Positions 27,002-34,860 of a DNA stretch of 64,000 nucleotides are shown in pieces. The notes beneath the pieces are model-generated. The model was not told the origin of the DNA and did no database searches. It worked only from the letters and a program-made list of their open reading frames with translations. Source of the DNA: CAVRXT01 sp049644285. Its GTDB lineage: Bacteria > Acidobacteriota > Terriglobia > Acidiferrales > UBA7541. The position numbers and the translations under genes were made by a program. The stretch covers positions 12,818-76,817 of the forward strand of contig JBARRP010000118.1 in NCBI GenBank assembly GCA_049644285.1, in the 5' to 3' direction. Position 1 is the first letter of the stretch. Each line of letters starts with the position of its first letter.

Positions 27002-27664
27002 ATGAAGATTCGATATGCAGTTCCGGCCCTTGCGGCACTGCTGGTGATCTCGGCTGCGAAGGCGCAGACCGGAAGCTCCGCTGCCAAGAACGCGGCCCCA
27101 GACGCAGCGCCGTCGAAGGTCGGTGTGATCAACGTTCAAGTCGCGATCACGAGCACGTCGGAGGGCAAGCAGGCATCCGCGGAGCTTCAGTCGCAGTTCG
27201 CGCCTCGACAGACGGAACTCGACAATCTGCGCAAGCAGGTCGAAGACGTCCAGACGCGGCTCCGCACCGGTGCTTCGACACTGAGTGACGAGGAGAAGCA
27301 GCGCCTGGCTCGCGAGGGCGAACAGTTTAGTCGCACTTTCCAACGCAAGCAGCAGGATCTTCAAGACGACGGCAACGAAGCGCAGCGCGAAGTGGTGGAC
27401 CGCATCGGCCGGAAGATGCTCGATGTCGTGGACAAGTATTCTCGCGATAACGGCTTCGCCGTGATCATCGATACCTCGGCGCAGAATACCCCGGTGGTTT
27501 ACGCGGCGAATCAGGTGGACATCACTCAGGAGATCATCCGGCTGTACGACCAGGCCTATCCTGTGAAGGCCGGTTCGGCACAGAAGCCCGCCACTCAGCG
27601 TCAGCCTGCCGCCAAACCGCCGCCGCAGCCGCCGCCACAGTCACAATCGCAGCCGAAACCATAG
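27002..27664 (+). CDS. skp: Skp/OmpH-family periplasmic chaperone
   Basis: A 220-residue protein with a signal peptide (about residues 1-22, ISAAKAQ), then the OmpH core. VGVINVQVAITSTSEGKQASAELQ is followed by a long coiled coil (about 70-130) and the C-terminal strand region (FAVIIDTSAQNTPVVYA). Skp trimers hold unfolded outer-membrane proteins on the way to BamA. An extra Pro/Gln tail (about 196-220, PPPQPPPQ) is not part of the standard domain. AAGGAG before ATG 27002 and the upstream promoter support the start. Confidence 0.9.
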   Translation: MKIRYAVPALAALLVISAAKAQTGSSAAKNAAPDAAPSKVGVINVQVAITSTSEGKQASAELQSQFAPRQTELDNLRKQVEDVQTRLRTGASTLSDEEKQRLAREGEQFSRTFQRKQQDLQDDGNEAQREVVDRIGRKMLDVVDKYSRDNGFAVIIDTSAQNTPVVYAANQVDITQEIIRLYDQAYPVKAGSAQKPATQRQPAAKPPPQPPPQSQSQPKP

Positions 27665-27685
27665 CCGCTCCGAGGGCCGATTCCT

Positions 27686-27725
27686 AAAGGTCTCTGGGGC
27701 CCAAGGTCCGGGAGGCCTTTCTTAT
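27686..27725 (+). terminator. terminator-like hairpin after skp
   Basis: AAAGGTCTCTGG pairs with CCGGGAGGCCTTT (a few G-U wobbles) around a short loop, followed by CTTAT. It lies 22 bases after the skp stop. The U-tract is short but the stem is long. Confidence 0.6.
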
Positions 27726-27786
27726 CCCCGCCGCCGCGCGGAATCGCGTTCAGAAATGGTACGGACCCTCATAAGGTACGTCGGAC

Positions 27787-27815
27787 TTGCCTTTCTGCGG
27801 TCCGGCAGTTATACT
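27787..27815 (+). promoter_or_regulatory. promoter of the rimP-nusA-infB operon
   Basis: TTGCCT (27787-27792), 17-base spacer, TATACT (27810-27815). The predicted start near 27822 leaves a leader of about 145 bases before rimP, which contains the hairpin at 27845. Confidence 0.65.
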
Positions 27816-27844
27816 TTGGCCGTTTCCAGTTAGGTCGAAAGATC

Positions 27845-27868
27845 AAGTGGGCGCGAGCCCACTTTTTT
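27845..27868 (+). terminator. attenuator-like intrinsic terminator in the rimP leader
   Basis: A perfect eight-base stem (AAGTGGGC and GCCCACTT) closed by a GCGA tetraloop of the GNRA class. The end of the 3' arm runs directly into TTTTTT. It lies only about 25 bases after the predicted transcription start and 100 bases before rimP, with the whole operon behind it, so it must be read through or regulated. Confidence 0.75.
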
Positions 27869-27967
27869 GTTGCGCGCTGGTCGCCGCTAGCTGGACGGCA
27901 CTATCGCCGGTCCAGCCGGGTAACCCAGCGACGGGTGTCGGAATCGGGCCCGGGGGCCTGGAAAGCG

Positions 27968-28441
27968 ATGGACCTGGAGAAGATACGCGAAGCAGCCGAG
28001 CGGGTGGCGCACTCGGAGGGCGTGGAAATCTTCGATATTGAGTGGAAGGTGGGCAAGCAGCGGCTCTTGCGGGTCTACCTGGACCGGCAGCCGACGCTGG
28101 CGGACCCCAAGGGCGGCGGCATCAGCCACAACGACTGCGAGAGGGTAAGTCAACAGTTGAGCGTGATTCTCGACGTCGAGGACCTAGTGCCGGGGCCGAG
28201 TTACGTGCTGGAGGTCAGCTCGCCGGGGCTTGACCGAAAGCTCTTGAAGCCGGCCGATTACGATCGATTTTCCGGGAGGCGGGCGAAAATTTGGCTGGAT
28301 GAGCCGGTCGAGAACATGAAGTATGTCGAAGGGCGGCTCGCGGGATACGCCGACGGGATGGTGAAGGTAGCGGTGAAAGACCGCGAGATGGCGCTGCCCT
28401 TTGCGGGGATTCGCAAAGCGAATCTCGTAGTCGAGATTTAG
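27968..28441 (+). CDS. rimP: ribosome maturation factor RimP
   Basis: A 157-residue protein needed for 30S subunit maturation. The N-terminal domain has GVEIFDIEWKVGKQRLLRVYLDR and the conserved ISHNDCERVSQQLSVILDVED, then the YVLEVSSPGLDRKL signature. A C-terminal Sm-like barrel (about 95-157) completes it. ATG 27968 has GGAAAG just upstream; a GTG at 27935 would add 11 residues. It heads the conserved rimP-nusA-infB order. Confidence 0.92.
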   Translation: MDLEKIREAAERVAHSEGVEIFDIEWKVGKQRLLRVYLDRQPTLADPKGGGISHNDCERVSQQLSVILDVEDLVPGPSYVLEVSSPGLDRKLLKPADYDRFSGRRAKIWLDEPVENMKYVEGRLAGYADGMVKVAVKDREMALPFAGIRKANLVVEI

Positions 28442-28459
28442 GGATCAGGGGAGAAGGGA

Positions 28460-30025
28460 ATGGCGAATCTGCTGTACCAGACAATCGAGCAGATCAGCCG
28501 GGAAAAGCATATCGACCCGGAGGTTATCGTCGCGGCCATCGAAGATGCGATGGTGGTGGCGGCGCGCAAGTATTACAAGACCGAAGAAGATATCCGTTCA
28601 AAGTTCAATCCGGAGACCGGCCAGGTGGACGTCTTTTCTGTGCGTATGGTCGTCGAAGAGGTCGCCGACCCGCTGCGCGAGATTTCGATCAACGATGCTC
28701 GCCGCCAGAACCCTAGCGTCGAAGTTGGGAACGAAATCACCCAGCCGAAACCCACCGAAGTGCTTGGGCGGATTGCAGCCCAGACGGCCAAGCAGGTGAT
28801 CCTGCAGAAGGTGCGGGAGGCCGAGCGCGATACCATTTACAGCGAATTCCACACCCGCGTCGGCGAACTGGTGAACTGCATCGTGAAGCGCACCGAAGGC
28901 CCCGACCTGATTGTGGATCTTGGCCGGACGGAAGCGCGTCTGCCGAAGCGGGAGCAATCGCGCCTGGAGGCCTACAACGTCGGCGACCGCCTGCGGGTCA
29001 CGATTCGCGCGGTCGAGCGCGCCGCCAAGGGCCCTCAGGTGATCGTTTCCCGCGCCGATCCCGCGCTGGTGCAGCGGCTGTTCGAAATGGAAGTGCCGGA
29101 AATTTACGACGGCACCGTGCAGATTCGGGCAGTGGCGCGCGAAGCCGGCGAGCGCACGAAGATCGCCGTCGAAAGCCGCGACAAGGACGTGGACCCGGTG
29201 GGCGCGTGCGTCGGGATGAAAGGCATGCGGGTGCAATCCATCATCCGCGAGCTGCGCGGTGAAAAAATCGACATCATCCCGTACAACGAAGACACGCTCA
29301 CGTTCGCGCAGAAGGCGCTGAGCCCCGCGAAGGTTACCCGCGTGCAGATCGTGGATTCCGAAGAGAAGCGGCTGGAGGTGATCGTCGAGGACACGCAGCT
29401 TTCGCTCGCCATCGGCAAGAAGGGTCAGAATGTGCGTCTCGCCAGCAAGTTGATCACTTGGAATATCGATATCAAGAGCGAAGAGGAGAAGCGGCGCGAA
29501 ATTGAAGCCCAGATGACCGCGCTGACGGCTCCGACCACGCCGCTCGCCGAGTTGAAGGGTGTGGGGCCGAAGACAATTGAAAAGCTCGAAGCCCATGGGA
29601 TTTCTTCGATCGAGCGGCTCGCGGACATGACGCCGGAGCAGTTGATCGAAATCCCGGGAATCGGCGAAAAGATGGTGGAAAAAATCCATCAGTCTGTGGC
29701 CGCTCACTTCGAAGCGCTCGAAGCCGGCCCAGCCCCGGCCGCGGAAGAGGGTGCAGCAGAGACGGTGGTGGAAGAAGCCCCGGCCGAGGAAGCGACCACC
29801 GTTGAGGCCACCACCCAAGGGGCGGCCACGGAGGAGCCGGTGACGGAAGAACCGGTCACGGAAGAAGATTCGACCTCCCCGAGCAGCCAATCGGCGCCTG
29901 CGGAGAGTGAAGAAACGACGCAAACGGAAGGGAATGGACCCGCTGCGACGGAGACGCAGAGCGTTGAAGAAGAAGAAGGAGCCCAAGGAGCTGCGGAATC
30001 TCGGGGAACGGAAGATAAAACTTAA
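28460..30025 (+). CDS. nusA: transcription termination/antitermination factor NusA
   Basis: A 521-residue protein. The N-terminal RNA polymerase-binding domain (about 1-125) precedes S1 (about 130-200, EGPDLIVDLGRTEARLP) and two KH domains (about 225-345, including CVGMKGMRVQSIIREL and IGKKGQNVRLASKL). A helix-hairpin-helix domain is at about 360-410 (LKGVGPKTIEKLEAHGI and IPGIGEKMVEKI). The last 100 residues are a disordered acidic tail with a short tandem repeat (EEPVTEEPVTEE), absent from E. coli NusA. NusA is a candidate to act on the hairpin in this operon's leader. GGGGAGAAGGGA gives a strong ribosome-binding site. Confidence 0.95.
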   Translation: MANLLYQTIEQISREKHIDPEVIVAAIEDAMVVAARKYYKTEEDIRSKFNPETGQVDVFSVRMVVEEVADPLREISINDARRQNPSVEVGNEITQPKPTEVLGRIAAQTAKQVILQKVREAERDTIYSEFHTRVGELVNCIVKRTEGPDLIVDLGRTEARLPKREQSRLEAYNVGDRLRVTIRAVERAAKGPQVIVSRADPALVQRLFEMEVPEIYDGTVQIRAVAREAGERTKIAVESRDKDVDPVGACVGMKGMRVQSIIRELRGEKIDIIPYNEDTLTFAQKALSPAKVTRVQIVDSEEKRLEVIVEDTQLSLAIGKKGQNVRLASKLITWNIDIKSEEEKRREIEAQMTALTAPTTPLAELKGVGPKTIEKLEAHGISSIERLADMTPEQLIEIPGIGEKMVEKIHQSVAAHFEALEAGPAPAAEEGAAETVVEEAPAEEATTVEATTQGAATEEPVTEEPVTEEDSTSPSSQSAPAESEETTQTEGNGPAATETQSVEEEEGAQGAAESRGTEDKT

Positions 30026-30028
30026 CTG

Positions 30029-32866
30029 ATGACAGAATCCGGTCAAATCCGCATCAACGAGCTGGCCCGCGAACTCGAGATCAAGGCTAAAGCCCTGATC
30101 GAGTATTTGCCCGAGATTGGTGTCGCTGAAAAGAAAACGCACTCGAGCTCGCTGGACAACGAACACGCCGACCTCGTGCGAAAGCACTTCCACGGGCTCG
30201 CAGAAGCCGAAGTTGCCGCCGAAGCAGAAAAGGCAGCCAAGGCTGCGGCCGCGAAAGCAAAGCCGGCTGGCAAACCGGTTGCCGCTCCGCCCCCTACCGC
30301 CGCCAAGGCGGCACCCGCTGCTCCTGCAAAACCAGGGGCTCCTGCTGTGACTCCTCCGGGAGTTGTGCGTCCCGGTGCTCCAGCGACAGCGGCTCGTCCC
30401 GGAGCGCCACTGGCAGCGCATGTGCCTGGTGCAGCTCAGCCTCCGCATCCCGCGCCCGCCGGTGTAAGACCAGGCGTGACCGCCCCTGCGGGCACTCCCG
30501 CAGCGACCGCCGCAGCGAAGCCCGGCGCGTCGCCAGCGGCTCCGAAGATGCCCGTGCCTATAAGGCCGTCTGCGCCCGGCACAGCTCCGGCGGGAACGAG
30601 ACCGGCGGCAGCCGCACCGGGTGCTGCTCGACCACCTGGCACTCCTGCACCCGGACGCGTTCCGATTCGGCCCGGTCCGCCGGGCAGTGGCGCATCTCGA
30701 CCTAGCGCCCCGGGGACATTGCGTCCCGCAGCCGCGGGTGCGCCTGGAGTTCGTCCGGGCGGCGCAGCTTCACGCCTTCCACAGAGGCCCGGGGGACGCC
30801 CCGGCGGTGCGCCACGTCCAGGTCAGCCGTTGGGTGGGCCGAAATCGGGCGCTCCGGCAGCCGGTCTGCCAAAGGCAGAGCCCGGAAAGCCGCTCTACGC
30901 GCGCAAGCCGCCGGCAACGCGCGGCCGCCCGCTTATTGAGAAGCGATTTGCGGAGGGCGAACGCAAGTTGCATCCGGTGCGCACGCGCCCCGGCGTTGGT
31001 GCGGGGCGCACGGCGACGATCGAGCCCGCCGCGCCGCCGGTGCAGCGCGAGCCGCGCGACGTCACGGTCACCGAGGGAATCACCGTGCGCGAGCTCGCTG
31101 AGAAACTGGACGTCCGCGCCAAGGACCTCCTGAAGGTGCTTCTCGACCGCGGCGTCTTCGCCAGCATCAATCAGGCCCTCGATGTGCCGACCGCGACTTC
31201 GCTCGCGGAAGCTTTCAACGGCATCGTTCACGCGGTGACCTTCGAAGAGCAGTTGGTCCAGGAAGAGGTGACCAAGGAAGAACACGGCGTGGCAAACACC
31301 GTGCCGCGAGCCCCGGTCGTCACTGTAATGGGCCACGTCGATCACGGGAAGACCAGCCTGCTCGACGCCATCCGGGAAACGGATGTGGCCGCCGGTGAAT
31401 CCGGCGGAATCACGCAACATATCGGCGCGTACGAAACGCACATCGATGGGCGGAGAATCGTCTTTATCGACACACCCGGCCACGAAGCGTTTACACGCAT
31501 GCGCGCCCGCGGCGCAAAAGTCACCGACATCGTGGTTTTGGTGGTTGGCGCCGATGATGGCGTGATGCCCCAGACCGAAGAGGCCATCGACCATGCCCGC
31601 GCCGCCAAGGTGCCTATGGTCGTGGCCATCAACAAGGTTGATAAGCCCGACGCTCAACCCGAACGCGTGAAGCGCCAACTGGCCGATCACGGGTTGATGC
31701 CGGAAGAGTGGGGCGGCGACACGGTGATGGTCGAAGTCTCGGCCAAGACGAAGAAGAACGTCCCGCGACTTCTCGAAATGATTTTGTTGGTTGGCGACCT
31801 CCGCGAGTTGAAGGCTAATCCCGAGGCCATGGCGAGCGGCACTGTCCTCGAGTCGCGTGTGGACAAGGGCCGCGGCCCGGTGGCGACGGTGCTCGTGCAA
31901 AACGGCACTCTGCGCGTGGGTGACGTCTTCGTGGCCGGCGCCGTCTATGGCAAGGTGCGGGCCATGTTCAACGATCGCGGCCAGCCGGTGAAAGAAGCGG
32001 GTCCGGCGTCCCCGGTCGAAGTCCTCGGCCTGCAGGGCGTACCTGAAGCAGGCGACCAATTCTCAGTGGCGGATGAGGCCAAGGCGCGCCATATCGTCGA
32101 ATATCGCCAGGCCAAGCAGCGCGAAGCCACGCTGGCGAAGTCCGCCACCGGACGGCTCACGCTCGATCAATTGCACGAGCAGCTCAAGGCCGGCGAGGTG
32201 AAGGAGCTGCCGATCGTCGTGAAGGCCGACGTGCAAGGCTCGGTGGAAGTGCTGAGCGAGATGATTCCCAAGCTTTCGAGCGAGCAGGTGAAGCTTAAGA
32301 TCATTCATGCGAGCGTTGGCGCCGTGACCGAGACCGATGTCTTGCTGGCCTCGGCATCGAATGCCATCATTGTCGCGTTCAGCGTCCGCCCGGAGCGCAA
32401 GGCTTCCGACCTGGCGCAGCGGGAAGGCGTCGACATCCGCTTGCACACCATCATTTACGAGCTGATGGATGAGCTGAAGAAGGCCATGACCGGGCTGCTG
32501 GCGCCGGTGGTCAAGGAAACCTATTTGGGCCGCGCCGAGGTGCGCGATACATTCCGCATCAAGGGCGTGGGCATGATCGCCGGATGCTCGGTCCAGGATG
32601 GAATCTTGAAGCGCGACGCGGAGGTCCGCGTCCTGCGCGATAACGTCGTCATTTACACCGGCAAGGTAAGTTCCTTGCGCCGCTTCAAAGACGATGTGAA
32701 TGAAGTTCGCTCCGGCTTCGAGTGCGGCGTGGGCGTCTCCAATTTCAGCGACGTCAAAGTAGGCGACGTCCTCGAATGCTTCCTGGTCGAGAAGGTTCAA
32801 CCTCTGGCCATTGAGGTAGGTGATCGCGTGACGATGCGAGACCGAGTCGATGTGAAAGTGAAGTAG
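30029..32866 (+). CDS. infB: translation initiation factor IF-2
   Basis: A 945-residue GTPase that places initiator tRNA on the ribosome. The N-terminal IF2_N subdomain (IRINELARELEIKAKALIEYL) is followed by a very long Pro/Ala/Gly-rich linker (about 80-300). A second IF2_N-like subdomain comes next (TVRELAEKLDVRAKDLLKVLLDRGVFASINQ). The G domain has G1 GHVDHGKT, G3 DTPGHE and G4 NKVDKP. Domains II-IV are complete. It begins three bases after the nusA stop with no clear ribosome-binding site, indicating coupling to nusA. Confidence 0.95.
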   Translation: MTESGQIRINELARELEIKAKALIEYLPEIGVAEKKTHSSSLDNEHADLVRKHFHGLAEAEVAAEAEKAAKAAAAKAKPAGKPVAAPPPTAAKAAPAAPAKPGAPAVTPPGVVRPGAPATAARPGAPLAAHVPGAAQPPHPAPAGVRPGVTAPAGTPAATAAAKPGASPAAPKMPVPIRPSAPGTAPAGTRPAAAAPGAARPPGTPAPGRVPIRPGPPGSGASRPSAPGTLRPAAAGAPGVRPGGAASRLPQRPGGRPGGAPRPGQPLGGPKSGAPAAGLPKAEPGKPLYARKPPATRGRPLIEKRFAEGERKLHPVRTRPGVGAGRTATIEPAAPPVQREPRDVTVTEGITVRELAEKLDVRAKDLLKVLLDRGVFASINQALDVPTATSLAEAFNGIVHAVTFEEQLVQEEVTKEEHGVANTVPRAPVVTVMGHVDHGKTSLLDAIRETDVAAGESGGITQHIGAYETHIDGRRIVFIDTPGHEAFTRMRARGAKVTDIVVLVVGADDGVMPQTEEAIDHARAAKVPMVVAINKVDKPDAQPERVKRQLADHGLMPEEWGGDTVMVEVSAKTKKNVPRLLEMILLVGDLRELKANPEAMASGTVLESRVDKGRGPVATVLVQNGTLRVGDVFVAGAVYGKVRAMFNDRGQPVKEAGPASPVEVLGLQGVPEAGDQFSVADEAKARHIVEYRQAKQREATLAKSATGRLTLDQLHEQLKAGEVKELPIVVKADVQGSVEVLSEMIPKLSSEQVKLKIIHASVGAVTETDVLLASASNAIIVAFSVRPERKASDLAQREGVDIRLHTIIYELMDELKKAMTGLLAPVVKETYLGRAEVRDTFRIKGVGMIAGCSVQDGILKRDAEVRVLRDNVVIYTGKVSSLRRFKDDVNEVRSGFECGVGVSNFSDVKVGDVLECFLVEKVQPLAIEVGDRVTMRDRVDVKVK

Positions 32867-32906
32867 TCCGTCCATCGCAAGTTCAGGCCTATTTCATGGT
32901 GCGGAT

Positions 32907-33188
32907 ATGCCAATCGGCCTTCTCACCCTGCAAATTCACATTCCCGACGCTCAGTCGTTGAAAGACAAGCGCCAGATCCTCCGCAGCCTAAAGGATCGAT
33001 TACGGGGACATTTCAACGTCGCAGTCGCGGAACTCGATCATCAGGATTTGTGGCAGCGTTCGGTGATCGGCGTCGTCGGAATTTCTTCCGATGAGAGGCA
33101 CCTCGAGCGATCCATGGCGGAAGTGGCGGCGGAATCGGAACGTATTCTGGGGCGTGACCTCATCGGCCAGGAGATCGAATACTTTTAG
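32907..33188 (+). CDS. DUF503 (YlxP-like) protein
   Basis: A 93-residue small protein of the DUF503/YlxP family (LTLQIHIPDAQSLKDKRQILRSLKDRLRGHFNVAVAELDHQDLWQR). The family is usually encoded between infB and rbfA, exactly as here, and is thought to assist ribosome maturation. No catalytic residues are evident. Confidence 0.9.
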   Translation: MPIGLLTLQIHIPDAQSLKDKRQILRSLKDRLRGHFNVAVAELDHQDLWQRSVIGVVGISSDERHLERSMAEVAAESERILGRDLIGQEIEYF

Positions 33189-33367
33189 CGCGCTCAGGCA
33201 CGGCTTCCGATGGCGGGCGCGCCGGCAGAAGACAGATCATCCCGACCACTGACGGCTCGAAGGATCTCAACCGCGGAAACCAACGCAAGCCAAGATTCAT
33301 CGCGCGTTGCGGCGGACGAAGAATGACAACCTGAGGGAAATTTCGACGATTCCGAGGAACGAAAAAG

Positions 33368-33730
33368 ATGACCGTAGCGGGGCATCGCCCGGAGCGGATT
33401 GCCGAAGGAATCCGCAACGAAGTCTGCCTGATGCTGGCGGGCGAACTCAAGGACCCGCGCCTGGCGGGTGCGGTGGACGTCACCGAAGTGCGCGTCTCTC
33501 CGGACTTGAAGCGTGTGCGCGTCTACGTCCACGTACTCGGTGACGAGACCGAGCGCGCGGCCACGCTCCGCGGGCTCGAAGCTGCTTCCGGGTACATCCG
33601 GCACGAGCTCGTCGAGCGGCTGCAGATGCGCCGCGCCCCGGAAATTTCCTTCGTTCGCGACGAGTCCGAGGAGTACGGCCGGCGCATCGAAGATTTGCTG
33701 CGCAAGACCAAGGATGCCGAAAAAGCTTAG
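33368..33730 (+). CDS. rbfA: ribosome-binding factor A
   Basis: A 120-residue KH-fold protein that binds the 30S subunit near the 5' end of 16S rRNA during cold adaptation and maturation. RPERIAEGIRNEVCLMLAGELKDPRL and VTEVRVSPDLKRVRVYVHVLG are the family hallmarks, ending in EISFVRDESEEYGRRIEDLL. GAGG lies upstream of ATG 33368. The 180-base gap after DUF503 is longer than others in this operon, and I see no terminator in it. Confidence 0.93.
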   Translation: MTVAGHRPERIAEGIRNEVCLMLAGELKDPRLAGAVDVTEVRVSPDLKRVRVYVHVLGDETERAATLRGLEAASGYIRHELVERLQMRRAPEISFVRDESEEYGRRIEDLLRKTKDAEKA

Positions 33731-33861
33731 CGCCATGGTCTGGGCTTCGGTATGGCCAAAGCTAGGGCTCAGGGGTTCGGACCTTCCGGCCCGAGGCCCA
33801 GGCGACATTTCTCTCAGGGGCTTCCAGCCTCTGAAGTAAAACTGCGCTAAGTTCCTGCTCG

Positions 33862-34836
33862 ATGCCACGCACTCCACAACCACCGCCCATGGATGGCGCC
33901 CTGGTCATCAACAAGCCGCCGGGCAAGACGTCACACGATGTCGTTGAAGCGGTGCGGCGCATCGTCGGCTTCCGCCAGATCGGTCATCTGGGCACGCTCG
34001 ATCCCTTGGCAACAGGCGTCCTGGTGCTCGTGCTTGGCCGGGCGACACGCCTCGCGCGATTTTATTCCGGCCGTCGCAAGCGCTATGCTTTTGCCGTCCG
34101 CTTCGGATTCGCGACCGACACCTACGATGCCGACGGCGAACCGCTCGGTCCGGATTCCTCGCCAACGCTGCGTCGCGAGGAAGTCGAGGTGCTCGCAGCT
34201 CATTTCGTTGGCCACATCCGGCAGGTGCCGCCCGCTTTTTCTGCTAAGAAGATCCATGGCAAGCCGGCGCACGAGCTGGCGCGAAAGAACAAGGCGGTCG
34301 TGCTCGAACCTATCGAAGTGGAAGTCTACGAATTTCGGTTGACCTCGGTCGAGGGATCGGTGGCTCGATTCGTGGTGGAATGCGGTGCAGGCACCTATAT
34401 CCGCTCGTTGGCCCATGAACTGGGCCAAAAACACGGAACCGGCGCGCACCTTTCTGAAATCGTACGCACCGCGGTGGGTGAATTTACTCTTGATCACGCG
34501 CTCACGCTTGATGAGCTGCAGGAAGCGGCGCGCGCGGGACGTCTTGCCGATCGCCTAATTCGTCTCGAAGGTTTACTCCTGGAATTGCCGCGCGTTACGG
34601 TGCTCCCGATTGTGGAGCGACGCGTGAAGCATGGCGCGAAGTTCAATCTCACGCTGTCCCAAATTCAGCCGGGACGGGTGACTGCCGCCCAAGGCGCCCC
34701 GGAACAGCTCGACTCGGGTGAATGGAAGCCGGCGCGTTTGCGCGTGTTTAACCAGCAAGAAAAGCTGATCGCCATCGCCGAAGCAGTCGTTCCTCGCACT
34801 TATCAGCCGGTAGTGGTCCTCGACGCCGCGCCGTAG
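33862..34836 (+). CDS. truB: tRNA pseudouridine(55) synthase TruB
   Basis: A 324-residue enzyme that converts U55 of tRNA to pseudouridine. The catalytic motif GHLGTLDPLATGVL (Asp about residue 47) is intact. RKRYAFAVRFGFATDTYDADGE, PPAFSAKKIHGKPAHELARKN and CGAGTYIRSLAHELG follow in family order. The C-terminal about 80 residues form the small RNA-binding module. It ends the rimP-truB operon and converges on the secretin gene. Confidence 0.93.
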   Translation: MPRTPQPPPMDGALVINKPPGKTSHDVVEAVRRIVGFRQIGHLGTLDPLATGVLVLVLGRATRLARFYSGRRKRYAFAVRFGFATDTYDADGEPLGPDSSPTLRREEVEVLAAHFVGHIRQVPPAFSAKKIHGKPAHELARKNKAVVLEPIEVEVYEFRLTSVEGSVARFVVECGAGTYIRSLAHELGQKHGTGAHLSEIVRTAVGEFTLDHALTLDELQEAARAGRLADRLIRLEGLLLELPRVTVLPIVERRVKHGAKFNLTLSQIQPGRVTAAQGAPEQLDSGEWKPARLRVFNQQEKLIAIAEAVVPRTYQPVVVLDAAP

Positions 34837-34860
34837 TGACACGAATGGTTCGTAGGGTGA

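Noticed and set aside
28598..30448. 616-codon open frame antisense to nusA and infB
   Set aside because: Arg/Phe/Gly-rich text characteristic of the complementary strand of acidic coding sequence; no signatures.
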